Source: an uncultured Acidobacteriota bacterium
GTDB taxonomy: Bacteria > Acidobacteriota > Terriglobia > Terriglobales > Acidobacteriaceae
Assembly: GCA_903832055.1 (NCBI GenBank)
Contig: CAILAC010000010.1
Location: 248,001-312,000, forward strand
Reading direction: 5' to 3'
DNA: 64,000 nucleotides
Position 1 is the first letter of the stretch. Every line of letters begins with the position of its first letter. Below, piece after piece: positions 18,111-27,513 of the stretch. A program made the translations under genes and the position numbers. The notes beneath the pieces were generated by a model that was not told the origin of the DNA, did not search any database, and saw only the letters and a program-made list of their open reading frames with translations.

Positions 18111-19142
18111 ATGACAAACATGGAAATCGAAAAGTCAGTTTGGAACCGGCGAGATTTTTTGAAGGCAGGCGGCACATCCGCTGCAGCTCTTGGAGTAGCA
18201 GGAGCTGCACCTTCCTCGACTCAGGCAGCACAGACGCCTGCAGCGCAAACAGGTACACCAGATACGCCCTATCCCAAGCTCTCGATCATCACGCCTTACT
18301 CGCCGCAAAAGCTTGCCTTTGCCGCGCAGGCCGGTTACGAAGGCGTCGTGATCACGCCTGGTCCTGATTTCAACCCAAAGCTGAGCGACAGCGCGATCGA
18401 TCAGATTCTGTCCACGGCGCGCAGCGCAGGCATTCGCATTATCAGCTTTGAGTACTTCGAGCCGAACCATACCCATCCCGATGCAGGCAAGCGGGCGGCG
18501 GCGCAGGCCGACTTTATTCGCGCACTGGAACTTTGCCATCGGCTCGGCTGCAAGTTTGTGGGCACCTTCAGCGGCGGACGGCCGAACGCCAAGATGGAAG
18601 ATCAGGCCGCGGCCTTCGCCGATGTCTTCAACGAAAAGTACCTGCCCGTTTGCGAGAGGCTCAATGTCTCGATGGGATGGGAGAACTATCCTACTGAAGT
18701 CAATTTCGCGACCACTCCAGCTGCAATGCAGGCAGTATTTGACCGCGTCCCGAGCAAAAGGCTGGGGTTGGAATTCGACCCCTCACACTTCGTTCGGCAA
18801 TATATTGACCCGGTTGCTGCGGCGTGGCAGTTCAAAGACCGCATCCTCGCGGTGCATGCCAAAGATACCGAAATCACCCAGCATGTGCTGCAGCAAGTGG
18901 GCATTGCCGGGGAGGGATGGTGGCGTTACCGGATCCCCGGACAAGGGATTGTGAATTGGGCCGCTTTCCTCACCGTCCTGCTCCAGGCTCGCTTCAACGG
19001 CGGCATCGCGGTTGAACACGAAGACGAATTCTGGGATGCGCCGGACACCGAGCATCTTGCAGGTTTTCCCCAGCAGCGCAAAGACGGATTCATCCTGGCG
19101 CGGCGTTTTCTTGAACAATATCTGCCCGGACGCCAGGCATAA
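18111..19142 (+). CDS. Tat-exported sugar isomerase/epimerase-like TIM-barrel protein
   Basis: A 343-residue protein with a twin-arginine signal (NRRDFLKAGGTSAAALGVAG) and a xylose isomerase-like/AP endonuclease 2 TIM barrel. Visible motifs include ISFEYFEPNH, MGWENYPTEV, LGLEFDPSHF, ILAVHAKDTE and AVEHEDEFW, with the Glu/Asp/His residues expected to bind a divalent metal. Such exported proteins usually act on sugars or sugar derivatives in the periplasm; the substrate is unknown. The start could be the ATG three codons later. It stands alone, ending in front of a strong hairpin terminator. Confidence 0.85.
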   Translation: MTNMEIEKSVWNRRDFLKAGGTSAAALGVAGAAPSSTQAAQTPAAQTGTPDTPYPKLSIITPYSPQKLAFAAQAGYEGVVITPGPDFNPKLSDSAIDQILSTARSAGIRIISFEYFEPNHTHPDAGKRAAAQADFIRALELCHRLGCKFVGTFSGGRPNAKMEDQAAAFADVFNEKYLPVCERLNVSMGWENYPTEVNFATTPAAMQAVFDRVPSKRLGLEFDPSHFVRQYIDPVAAAWQFKDRILAVHAKDTEITQHVLQQVGIAGEGWWRYRIPGQGIVNWAAFLTVLLQARFNGGIAVEHEDEFWDAPDTEHLAGFPQQRKDGFILARRFLEQYLPGRQA

Positions 19143-19218
19143 CCGCAGTGCGCTTGCAGCCAAAAAACTGCACGGACAACTCTCTCATTTTCTGCTCAAT
19201 GCATTCACGCTCAAACAC

Positions 19219-19250
19219 AAAGAGCGGCTTCCCCAAGGAAGCCGCTCTTT
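19219..19250. terminator. Bidirectional Rho-independent terminator
   Basis: A 14-bp perfect stem (AAAGAGCGGCTTCC / GGAAGCCGCTCTTT) with a CCAA loop. It sits between the convergent isomerase-like gene and the giant repeat protein gene. The A/T ends of the stem serve both directions. Confidence 0.85.
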
Positions 19251-19268
19251 GTACTGGTGAGTAGGTGG

Positions 19269-22200
19269 TCATTGAACCGTGACCATGACGGTGCGAACCG
19301 AGGATTGGGCATAGTTTGGTGCCACGGCGATGAATTTCAGCGTCGTGCTCACGGTGAACATGATGGGGCCGGTGTACACGGTGGAGGCGGTGGTTGGCGT
19401 CGTGCCATTGGTGGTGTAGTAGACGGTTGCACCTGTGGTGGCTTCGGAGATGGCAACCGTCATGGTGGGAAGCGGGGTGGCCGCAGGTGGAGAGGTGATG
19501 GTGTAGGTTGCTGTCGCGACCGCCGACTGCGGGTAGCCGGGAGCGATCGCGATGGCTTTGAGCACAGTTCCAGTCGTGGTAACCGAGATGGGTGCGCTAT
19601 AGACCTTGGAGGCAGTCGTGGGCGTAGTGCCGTCGGTGGTGTAGTAGATGGCTGCGCCTCGGGTGCCGTCGGCAATGGTCACGGTTTGCGTGGATGTGTA
19701 GCTGCCGCCGGGCGGAGTGAAGGTGGGAGTCGCCGTAGCGGTGGTTGAATCCACGGTGAGCGTTACGGGGACCACCATGCCCTGGTCGCCTCCGGTTGAG
19801 GTGAAGATCACTTCGGCCACGTAGAAGCCCGGTGCCAGAGTCGTAGCCGGATTGACTGAGACGGTCACGGTGGTAGGCGTGGAGATTCCGTAACCGTAGG
19901 CACTGGGAGAAATCGTGAGCCAGTTGCCTCCGTTCGCGCTGGCGCCCAGACCGAGGACAGTGAAATTGGCGCTGGTGCTGGCCAGGCTAAGGGTCTGCGA
20001 GGCAGGATTGGAGCCGCTGTAGGCCTTGGCAAAGCTGAGAGGTGCGAGCGGGGTGAAGACGCTGGCGCCGACGACAACCTGCACTGGGACTGTTTCGCGG
20101 CCGGTGCCAGCGAGCAGGACGACCTGGCCGTTGTAGATGCCGGCAACGAGACCTTTGCCCGGCATGTTGGCAGAATTGAGTGTGACGGTGAGGCTGGAAG
20201 GCGCGGTTCCGCTCGCTGCCGAGAGGGTGAGCCATGCTCCACCGTCCGAAGTGGAGGCCTTGGCTGTCCAATCCAGCGTACCCAAGCCGGCGTTGCGGAT
20301 GGGGATGATTTGCGGAGCCGGATTGGCAGTCCCGGTGGCCTGGAAAAAGCTGACGCTGCCAGGCATGTCGTCAAAGTAGTTCGCGGTGGCGGGGTTCACG
20401 GTAAGCGTAACCGGGATTACCATCGATGGGCTGCCGGCAGCGGCGGTGGCGATGATCTGTGCGGTGTAGGTTCCGGCAGCCAGAGTCGCGGCGGGGTTAA
20501 CGCTTACGATGAGCTGCTGTGGCGTGGACAGGCCATAGCCGTAGGCGCTGGGGCTGATATTCAGCCAGTTGCCGCCGGTGGAGTTGGCCACTGATGCGAT
20601 GAACGTAAAGGCCGTCCCCGTGCTTGTGATGTTGACGACCTGGGGCAGTGGATGTGCTCCGCTGTAGGTCATGTTGAAGTCGAGCGGGTTGACCTGGCGA
20701 AAGACTGAGGCTCCGACCACCATGCTGACAGGGATGGTGACGCGGTCGCCGGTGCTACCGGTCAGGATGATCTGGCCCGTGAAGGTGCCGGCTACGAGGC
20801 CGCCGCCGGGAAGGCTGGTGGGGACAACGCTAACGAGCGGGGCGGAGGGCGCTGTGCCGCTGGCTGAGCTGATCGTCAGCCATGCGCCGCCGTCAGAGGT
20901 GCTGCGCGTGGCGGTCCAGGCGAGCGAGCCTGTGCCGGCATTGCGTATTTCTATCGGTATCGCCGGTGGCTTGGTTCCGCTCGTAACCATCGAAAAGCTA
21001 AGCTGTCCAGGCAACGCATCGAAGAAGGGCGCGGTCCTGGCCAGGACATTCAGCGTCACAGGGACGGTCATGGATTGAGTACCGTCGGCGGATTTGATGA
21101 CAATTTCAGAGGAGTACGTTCCGGCAGCAAGAGTGGCCGCAGGAGTTGCGGTGACTACAACTGCTTCAGGTGTACTGATGCCGTAGCCGTAGGCGCTTGG
21201 CGTGACGGAGAGCCAGGTGCCGCCGGTGGAGCTAACCGCCGAGGCGAGGAAGGTAAGGTTGGTTCCAGTGCTTGCGACGGTTATCACCTGCGGCAGCGGA
21301 TTGGCTCCGCCGGCAACCATGGTGAATATAAGCGGGTTTACCTGACGGAAGACGTTGGCGCCGACCGTCATGGTGACCGGAACGGTGATGGGGTTGCCGT
21401 TCTCAACCAGGATGACCTGGCCTGTGAAGGTGCCGGCAACAAGGCCGCTACCGGGAAGGTTCGCGGGAACAACGCTCACGGTCGGATAGGAGGGCGCTGT
21501 GCCGCTGGCAGTTGAAATGTCCAGCCAAGCCCCGCCGTCCGCGGTATTGGTAGTGGCGCTCCAGGCGAGCGAACCAGCTCCAGCGTTGCGAATGGGCAGT
21601 ACCTGCGCAGGAGGCGGATTGCCCTTGGTGAGCATTGAAAAGGACAGCCCTCCGGGCAAGTTATCGAAGTAGGTCGCCGTGGGAGCTTCAATAGACAAGG
21701 TGACTGGCACAGTCATGACCTCTGCGCCGGTTTCCGAGGTGATCACGATCTCGCTTGAATAGGTGCCGGCGGCCAAAGTGACGTCGGGATTGACACTGAC
21801 GGTGATGGCCTGCGGGGTCGAGATGCCATAGCCATAGGCGCTGGGTGAGATGCTAAGCCAGCTACCGCCGGTGGAGTTGACCGTGACGGCGTTGAAGGTG
21901 AAGTTGGCGCCGGTACTGGCAACGGTGATGACTTGAGGCAACGGGTTGGGCCCGCCATAGGTCTTCACAAAACTGAGGGGATTGAGTTGGGCAAAAGCGG
22001 CGGCGCCAACGGTAAAGCTGACCGGGACGGTGACGTTGCCCGTGGCGCTCTGAAGAACGACCTGGCCGACGAAGGTGCCCGCGACAAGTCCGGCTCCGGG
22101 GAGATTCGCAGGATTGACGCTGACCGAGAGAGAATCAGGGGCAGTGCCGCCGGCGGCGGAAAGCGTGAGCCATGCACCGCCGTCGGCAGTGCTGCTGGTG

Positions 22201-23444
22201 GTGGTCCATGCGAGAGTACCCGTTCCAGCGTTGCGGATGAGCAACTCCTGGGCGGGCGGCGCTCCACCGGCCGTAAGCATGGAGTAATCGAGTGCACCGG
22301 AGATGGCGTCGAAGTAGTCTGTGGTGGTCGGCTCGACGGTGAGGGTAACGGGAATGCTGAAGCCCTTTGTGTGATCAACCGAGTTCACAATGACTTCGGA
22401 CATGTAAGTGCCAGCGGCGAGTGTGATTGCCGGGTTCACGCCAATCGTGATGGTCTGCGGCGTGGATAGGCCGTACCCATAGGCGCTCGGGGTGATGGTA
22501 AGCCAGCTGCCGCCGGTCGAGGCCTGCGTGGAGGCAGTGAAGGTAAACTGCGTGCCCGTGCTCGCCATCGTGATGACCTGGGAAAGCGGGTTGGCTCCGG
22601 CGTAGGTCTTGGTGAAGTTGAGGGGGTTTATCTGGCGGAAAACGTTGGGCCCGACGATCATGGTGATGGGGATGGTTTCAGTGTCACCGGTGGTTTTAAG
22701 CACAATCTGTCCGGTGAAGGTGCCGGAGATAAGTCCTGCGCCAGGAAGATTAGCTGAGACGACACTAACCTTGAGAACCGAGGGCGCGGTGCCGCTGGCC
22801 GCAGAGAGAGTGAGCCATGCGCCGCCGTCGGCGGTACTCGTGGTGGCAGTCCAGGCGAGGTTGCCGACGCCAGCATTGCGAATTTGCAAGGCCTGGCCAG
22901 GCGGGTTGAGGCCGCCAGTCAGTTCAGTAAAGGTGAGGCCGCCAGCAACCTGGTCAAAGTAGGTGTCGCTCACGGCGTGGACCACCAGCGTAACGGGAAT
23001 GGTCATGGCTGGAATGGTGTTGGTGACGGGTGTGACCACAATCTGCCCCGTATAAGTTCCGGCAGCGAGCGTTACGGCAGGCTTGGCATTCACGGTGATG
23101 GCATAGGGTGTGGAGACGCCGTATCCGTAAGCACTGGGGGTGATAGTAAGCCATGCACCGCCAGTCGTGGTGGAGGCCGCCGCAGTGAAGGTGAAGCTGG
23201 CTGCGGTGCTGCTCACAGTAATAAGTTGCGACAGGGGAAGATCCTGGCCGAAGGTTGTGCTGAAGCTGAGAGCGGGAATCGGTTCCAACTTCTGCGCCCA
23301 GGCCCCGGACGGCACGGCAAGCGCCAACAACGCAAGGCAGAGCAGGAGCCATGGACCGGAGAGCCTGCGCAGGGTTGAAAAAGATGAGCGGGTTCTGGGG
23401 GTATGGCGCTGCTGGCTGTGGCCTAGTGCAAAAGTCAATGACAT
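19269..23444 (-). CDS. Giant secreted protein of alternating repeat modules
   Basis: A 1391-residue protein with signal peptide (LLLCLALLALAVPSGAWAQ, about residues 33-51). It has eleven modules of about 90-110 residues in strict alternation. A modules end in W-L-x-I-x-P-S-A-Y-G-Y-G (six copies); B modules start F-x-x-x-P-G and contain I-R-N-A-G and D-G-G-A-W-L (five copies). The order is A-B five times and then A. Both resemble BACON-type Ig-like domains. The C-terminus has two chitobiase C-type domains (IYYTTDGTTPTTAS, VYYTTNGTTPTTAS). AGGA precedes the ATG. It is probably a cell-surface or secreted carbohydrate-binding or adhesive protein; no enzyme domain is seen. Confidence 0.85.
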   Translation of the reverse strand: MSLTFALGHSQQRHTPRTRSSFSTLRRLSGPWLLLCLALLALAVPSGAWAQKLEPIPALSFSTTFGQDLPLSQLITVSSTAASFTFTAAASTTTGGAWLTITPSAYGYGVSTPYAITVNAKPAVTLAAGTYTGQIVVTPVTNTIPAMTIPVTLVVHAVSDTYFDQVAGGLTFTELTGGLNPPGQALQIRNAGVGNLAWTATTSTADGGAWLTLSAASGTAPSVLKVSVVSANLPGAGLISGTFTGQIVLKTTGDTETIPITMIVGPNVFRQINPLNFTKTYAGANPLSQVITMASTGTQFTFTASTQASTGGSWLTITPSAYGYGLSTPQTITIGVNPAITLAAGTYMSEVIVNSVDHTKGFSIPVTLTVEPTTTDYFDAISGALDYSMLTAGGAPPAQELLIRNAGTGTLAWTTTSSTADGGAWLTLSAAGGTAPDSLSVSVNPANLPGAGLVAGTFVGQVVLQSATGNVTVPVSFTVGAAAFAQLNPLSFVKTYGGPNPLPQVITVASTGANFTFNAVTVNSTGGSWLSISPSAYGYGISTPQAITVSVNPDVTLAAGTYSSEIVITSETGAEVMTVPVTLSIEAPTATYFDNLPGGLSFSMLTKGNPPPAQVLPIRNAGAGSLAWSATTNTADGGAWLDISTASGTAPSYPTVSVVPANLPGSGLVAGTFTGQVILVENGNPITVPVTMTVGANVFRQVNPLIFTMVAGGANPLPQVITVASTGTNLTFLASAVSSTGGTWLSVTPSAYGYGISTPEAVVVTATPAATLAAGTYSSEIVIKSADGTQSMTVPVTLNVLARTAPFFDALPGQLSFSMVTSGTKPPAIPIEIRNAGTGSLAWTATRSTSDGGAWLTISSASGTAPSAPLVSVVPTSLPGGGLVAGTFTGQIILTGSTGDRVTIPVSMVVGASVFRQVNPLDFNMTYSGAHPLPQVVNITSTGTAFTFIASVANSTGGNWLNISPSAYGYGLSTPQQLIVSVNPAATLAAGTYTAQIIATAAAGSPSMVIPVTLTVNPATANYFDDMPGSVSFFQATGTANPAPQIIPIRNAGLGTLDWTAKASTSDGGAWLTLSAASGTAPSSLTVTLNSANMPGKGLVAGIYNGQVVLLAGTGRETVPVQVVVGASVFTPLAPLSFAKAYSGSNPASQTLSLASTSANFTVLGLGASANGGNWLTISPSAYGYGISTPTTVTVSVNPATTLAPGFYVAEVIFTSTGGDQGMVVPVTLTVDSTTATATPTFTPPGGSYTSTQTVTIADGTRGAAIYYTTDGTTPTTASKVYSAPISVTTTGTVLKAIAIAPGYPQSAVATATYTITSPPAATPLPTMTVAISEATTGATVYYTTNGTTPTTASTVYTGPIMFTVSTTLKFIAVAPNYAQSSVRTVMVTVQ

Positions 23445-23758
23445 ATTGGTGATCCTCTCTACGAAAGTGTCTTGAGGTGAGCGATGAGACGACTACCGGC
23501 TCATTCATGAAAAGCGTCGGGGAATGAACAATCTGCTTCGCGACTTGACCTTGTTCTTCCCAGTGAGTTGGGAAGGGGATACTGTTTTACACTCCAGGTT
23601 CAAGAAGCAGAATTTGTCGAATGAGCCAGCGACAGATTCCTTCGCACACCTCGAAACTACCTGCAGGAAGAACCCGTCACTTTGTCATTGCGCAGGGAGT
23701 TCGTAAAAACTGTCACGACAAACAGGAATATTCTCTTGATTGTGAGCGGAGGACAGAG
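23445..23758. other. Divergent intergenic region (314 bp)
   Basis: Between the giant repeat protein (minus) and the ECF sigma factor (plus). It holds both promoters. An upstream extension of the sigma reading frame to 23621 lies here but looks non-coding. No terminator, repeat or RNA was recognised. Confidence 0.5.
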
Positions 23759-24334
23759 ATGATTTCGGCAGAGGGCCGGGATTCCTTCGATGAACAGTTC
23801 AGCCTGGTGTATGAGGAGTTGCGACGGCTGGCGGCCAGTGTACTGCGTAGCGAGCAGAATGGACGAGTCACGCCGACGACTCTGGTGCATGAGGCGTGGC
23901 TGAAGCTGGCGCATTCGCCGAAGGTGGCGGAAACGTCGCCTCTGCATTTTCGCCGAATTGCAGCGCGAGCGATGAGGCAGGTGCTGGTCGAAGCGGCTCG
24001 CAGACGCAATGCTGTGCGGCGGGGAAGCGGCGAAGCGCTGGTGACCTTTGACGAGTGTGTTCCGGGGATGAAGGCGTTCTCCGATCCGAAAGACATTCTC
24101 GCGCTGGACGGTGCGCTGGACCGCCTGAGCCGAATTTCAGCGAGGCAGGCGAAGCTGGTCGAAGGACGCTTCTTTGGCGGTCTTGAGGTGAGCGAACTCG
24201 CGGTGCTGCTCGATGTGTCAGAGGCCACAGTGGCGAGAGAGTGGAGGTCGGCGAGAGCGTGGCTGGCGGTGGAGATTCGCCGGGTGTTACATGAAGAGCC
24301 GAGCGACAATCAGGTTGACGTTCAAGCGAGATAA
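23759..24334 (+). CDS. ECF-like RNA polymerase sigma factor
   Basis: A 191-residue sigma factor. Region 2 covers about residues 10-75 (FDEQFSLVYEELRRLAASVLRSE, then PTTLVHEAWLKLA, then FRRIAARAMRQVLVEAARRR). Region 4 is at about 118-170 (LDRLSRISARQAKLVEGRFFGGLEVSELAVLLDVSEATVAREWRSARAWL). The VHEAWLKL box is typical of the ECF group found beside kinase-TPR genes in Acidobacteriota and Planctomycetes. The ATG at 23759 has GGAGG seven bases upstream, better than the upstream ATG at 23621. The kinase gene follows after 11 bp, so the kinase likely controls it in place of an anti-sigma factor (inference). Confidence 0.92.
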   Translation: MISAEGRDSFDEQFSLVYEELRRLAASVLRSEQNGRVTPTTLVHEAWLKLAHSPKVAETSPLHFRRIAARAMRQVLVEAARRRNAVRRGSGEALVTFDECVPGMKAFSDPKDILALDGALDRLSRISARQAKLVEGRFFGGLEVSELAVLLDVSEATVAREWRSARAWLAVEIRRVLHEEPSDNQVDVQAR

Positions 24335-24345
24335 GGCAGGCCGGC

Positions 24346-26964
24346 ATGGATGAAGTGCGATGGCAGGCGGTGCAGGAAGTCTTTTCAAAGGCAGCCGATT
24401 TGCCGGTGAAGGAGCACCGCGCCGTGGTCGTTGCGCTCTGCCAGGGCGATGAAGCCATGGTCGCGGAAGTGATGGATCTGCTCGAAGAAGATGGCCGGGG
24501 GCAACCTCTGCTCGACGCAAGCATTGACCAGGCGGCGCGGGCAGTGCTCGAATTTGGGCCGCTGCCTTCTCTCATTGAAAAACAGATTGGGCCGTATAAG
24601 CTGTTGCGCCTGCTGGGCGAGGGTGGCATGGGTGTGGTCTATCTTGCCGAGCGCACCGACATTGGCGGCAAGGTAGCGATTAAGTTGTTACGGGATGCCT
24701 GGCTTTCGCCCATGAGGCGGCAGTTGTTTCGCGTCGAACAAATGACGCTGGCCCAACTGAGTCACCCGTCAATTGCGCGAATCTATGACTCGAACACTCT
24801 GGAGGATGGCACGCCTTGGTTCGTGATGGAGTACGCCGAAGGGCAACCTCTCACGGAACACTGGCAGCATCGGGGCGGCTCGGTGCGGGAGTGCTTGCAG
24901 TTGTTCCGTCGGGTGTGTGTGGCGGTGCAGTATGCGCACAGCCATGCCGTCATTCATCGTGATCTGAAACCGTCAAACATTCTTGCCAATGAAAACGGGG
25001 ACGTGAAGCTGTTGGACTTTGGCATCGCCAAGCATTTGGACACAGGGAACGCGCAGTCACATCAGACAATCACCGGGCTGCGAATGATGACCCTCGCATA
25101 CGCTGCACCAGAGCAAATGGCGGGCGGCGCGGTAGGCATTTATACGGATGTGTATGCGCTGGGCGTGCTGCTATATGAGCTGCTTACGGGGCGATTGCCT
25201 TATGGTTCAAGCGGACTCGCGACGCAGGATAGGGCGGCGGAGAAGCCGTCGGCAGTCGTTCGCCGGGAGAAGCCGCAGTGGAGCGCGCAGTTGAGCCGGG
25301 CGGAGTGGGCAGATCTGGATGTCCTGGTAATGAAGGCGGTGGAGCCGGCGGTGAATCATCGCTATGGCGCGGCGGATGCGCTGGTGCGGGACGTGGATGC
25401 ACTCCTTGAAGGAAGGCCGCTGGAGGCGAGGCCGGCAGACTGGACATATACAGCGAGCAAGTTTCTGGAGCGCAACAGGAGGAGTCTGTCGGCGCTGGCG
25501 GCGGCAGTGCTGGTGATAGTGGGGACCGTGGCCTTTTACACCTTGCGGGTGGCAGAGGCGCGCAATGCTGCGCTGCGCGAGTCGGCGCGAACGCGGCGAA
25601 TTCAGCAGTTCACTGAGAGCCTTTTCGATGGCGGTGACAAGGAAGCTGGGCCTGCCTTGGATCTGAAGGCGGTTGACTTGCTCAACCGCGGACGTCATGA
25701 AGCGGAGGGTTTGCGCAGCGACCCGGAAATGCAATCTGATTTGCAGGCCACGCTGGGTGAAATTTATCAGAAGCTGGGCAAACTGGAGCTGGCTGATCCT
25801 TTGCTGACTGCATCGCTCGAGGAGCGCAGGCAGGCGTTTGGTGAGAACGATCCCAGGGTTGCAGACAGCCTGGTGGCAATGGGTATGTTGCGGCGCGAAC
25901 AAGGCAAGTTGGAGGATGCGGAGAAACTGATGCGCGAAGGCCAGCGCCTGCTGCAGAGTAATGGGAAGGCTTCGCCTGTTGAGCACGCCCGCGCAATGCT
26001 GGGCCTGGGTGCGGTGCTGGAAACAGCCGGAAAGTACGACGAGGCGCGGGGGGTTCTCGAGAAGGCGCTCGCGTTGCAGCCCCAAGACGCCAGGGCAACA
26101 ACTGACACAGCGGAGAATCTGGCCGAGCTGGGCAACGTGACTTTCTACAAGGGGAGTTATGACGCCTCTGAGAGTTACAACCGGAAAGCTCTGCAGATTT
26201 ACATCCGAATGTACGGGGAAGAACATCCGGCAGTTGCGCAAATCCTGAATAATTTGGGTGCCATTGAGAACAGCCGCGGGAACTACGCTGCGTCTGAGGG
26301 CTACTACCGGCACGCGCTCATGATCACCGAAGCTTGGTACGGCGCCGATCATCCTGAGACAGCTGCCAATCTTACGGCTATTGCCCAGCAGTTGAGTTAT
26401 GAGAAGCGCGACACTGAAGCCAAGGCCTTGCTGGAGCGAGCCTTGACGATTCAAAAGCGCGGCGACGATGGCATGGGCGGGACGGTCGCTTCAACGCTGA
26501 ACCAGTTGGGGCTGCTGGCTTATGATGCGAAGCAATACGACGCGGCGCGTGGTTACTTTACTGAGGCCATGGAGCGGTGGCGCAAGACGCTGAGTGAACA
26601 ACATCCCTTCATTGCGATTGCGTATTCCAACCTGGGCAGCGTTTGCCTGGACCAGAAAGACTATCGGTGCGCGGAAAGAAATTATGGCGAGGCAGTTCTG
26701 CGACTTGATGCTTCGTCGAAAGATAGTTTGAATGCTGTGATCGCGCATCTGAAACTTGGACGTGTGCTGCTGCGAGAGCGTCGCTTCAAGGATGCAGAGA
26801 GTCAGACCCTGCCTGCTTATCAGTACCTGGTGAAACATGTACCGGCAGACAACGGCTTTCTGCGTGCGTCGCGCAAGGATCTGGCTGCGATTTATATAGG
26901 GTTGCGAAACTCCGCGAAGGCCACACAGTTTCAGGCAGAGCTGGAGTTGACCGGCAAGCCTTGA
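24346..26964 (+). CDS. Membrane Ser/Thr protein kinase with TPR repeats
   Basis: An 872-residue PknB-type kinase. Catalytic domain about residues 82-355: glycine loop GEGGMG (91-96), VAIK (K113), HRDLKPSN (D206), DFG (224-226) and the APE motif. All key residues are present. One transmembrane segment lies at about 378-400 (LSALAAAVLVIVGTVAFYTL). About 450 residues of tetratricopeptide repeats follow (for example YGEEHPAVAQILNNLGAIENSRGNYAASEGYYRHAL). The repeats probably bind a ligand or partner on the other side of the membrane or scaffold signalling. It is cotranscribed with the ECF sigma factor. Confidence 0.95.
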   Translation: MDEVRWQAVQEVFSKAADLPVKEHRAVVVALCQGDEAMVAEVMDLLEEDGRGQPLLDASIDQAARAVLEFGPLPSLIEKQIGPYKLLRLLGEGGMGVVYLAERTDIGGKVAIKLLRDAWLSPMRRQLFRVEQMTLAQLSHPSIARIYDSNTLEDGTPWFVMEYAEGQPLTEHWQHRGGSVRECLQLFRRVCVAVQYAHSHAVIHRDLKPSNILANENGDVKLLDFGIAKHLDTGNAQSHQTITGLRMMTLAYAAPEQMAGGAVGIYTDVYALGVLLYELLTGRLPYGSSGLATQDRAAEKPSAVVRREKPQWSAQLSRAEWADLDVLVMKAVEPAVNHRYGAADALVRDVDALLEGRPLEARPADWTYTASKFLERNRRSLSALAAAVLVIVGTVAFYTLRVAEARNAALRESARTRRIQQFTESLFDGGDKEAGPALDLKAVDLLNRGRHEAEGLRSDPEMQSDLQATLGEIYQKLGKLELADPLLTASLEERRQAFGENDPRVADSLVAMGMLRREQGKLEDAEKLMREGQRLLQSNGKASPVEHARAMLGLGAVLETAGKYDEARGVLEKALALQPQDARATTDTAENLAELGNVTFYKGSYDASESYNRKALQIYIRMYGEEHPAVAQILNNLGAIENSRGNYAASEGYYRHALMITEAWYGADHPETAANLTAIAQQLSYEKRDTEAKALLERALTIQKRGDDGMGGTVASTLNQLGLLAYDAKQYDAARGYFTEAMERWRKTLSEQHPFIAIAYSNLGSVCLDQKDYRCAERNYGEAVLRLDASSKDSLNAVIAHLKLGRVLLRERRFKDAESQTLPAYQYLVKHVPADNGFLRASRKDLAAIYIGLRNSAKATQFQAELELTGKP

Positions 26965-27004
26965 TTGTGGCCAGCAATCGCTGACAGATTTTCTGAGCAA
27001 ACAA

Positions 27005-27029
27005 AAAGCCCGTTGATTGAACGGGCTTT
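27005..27029. terminator. Rho-independent terminator, bidirectional
   Basis: A 10-bp stem AAAGCCCGTT / AACGGGCTTT with a five-base loop. It lies between the kinase gene end and the 3' end of the oppositely oriented tRNA-Glu. The minus-strand side runs into TTTTT, so it fits the tRNA transcript best and serves the kinase gene too. Confidence 0.85.
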
Positions 27030-27042
27030 AGCGGATTTTAAC

Positions 27043-27117
27043 TGGTAGCGCTAACGGGAATCGAACCCGTGTTTTAAGATTGAGAATCTCACGTCCTAAC
27101 CCCTAGACGATAGCGCC
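27043..27117 (-). tRNA. tRNA-Glu (anticodon CTC)
   Basis: The minus strand folds into a full cloverleaf. Acceptor GGCGCTA pairs with TAGCGCT (first pair G-U), D-stem GTCT/GGAC, and anticodon stem TGAGA/TCTTA closes the loop TTCTCAA with anticodon CTC. The T-stem is ACGGG/CCCGT with loop TTCGATT. Discriminator A and CCA are encoded. The GTCTAGGGGTTAGGAC D-arm is typical of bacterial tRNA-Glu. No duplicated 3' end suggesting an integration site was noticed. Confidence 0.95.
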
Positions 27118-27237
27118 ACACTTGCCACATTCAATTGATTCAGCCTCATCCGGGTGAAACTCCACCCCGTTCCGGCTACTCCTTTAATCTACCAAAATTC
27201 AGCCCGGGTGCCAAAGACAGCCGCTTCAAGCCAGCAC

Positions 27238-27513
27238 TTAAATCCCCAGCCGCCGCACTTCATCGTTGTAGTACTTGCGGTACAGAATGTCCCACTCCGG
27301 CGTGCCTTCCTGGATAATCTTCCGCTGCGAACTGATCTTCAGGCGTGCCGCCTGATCGATCTTCGTCTCCTCAGCAAATAACTGCTCCAGAGCCTTCCGT
27401 GCCTCCTGGCGAATCGTGTTGCGATCCTCCAGAAAGTCCACTTCATCCACTTCCGCAAGAGTATCGGCCACCGTGTGGGCCAACTTGTTCAGCTTGTCGC
27501 GCGAGATTCTCAT
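27238..27513 (-). CDS. DUF507 family protein (second of tandem pair)
   Basis: A 91-residue protein (MRISRDKLNKLAHTVADTLAEVDEVDFLEDRNTIRQEARKALEQLF) of the DUF507 family, helical and charged, with no signal or membrane segment. It ends WDILYRKYYNDEVRRLGI, the usual C-terminal signature. The start overlaps the stop of the paralogous gene upstream by ATGA (27510-27513). Function is unknown. The pair suggests a heterodimer or a duplicated subunit. Confidence 0.88.
   Translation of the reverse strand: MRISRDKLNKLAHTVADTLAEVDEVDFLEDRNTIRQEARKALEQLFAEETKIDQAARLKISSQRKIIQEGTPEWDILYRKYYNDEVRRLGI

Noticed and set aside
17836-18258. Open frame of 140 codons on the minus strand
   Set aside because: No ribosome-binding site, no recognisable similarity, and it runs into the start of the isomerase-like gene on the other strand.
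23621-23758. Upstream extension of the ECF sigma factor
   Set aside because: Added residues show no family similarity and the ATG at 23759 has a perfect GGAGG.
27043-27117. tRNA-Glu as an integration site
   Set aside because: No repeat of the tRNA 3' end and no integrase found in flanking sequence.
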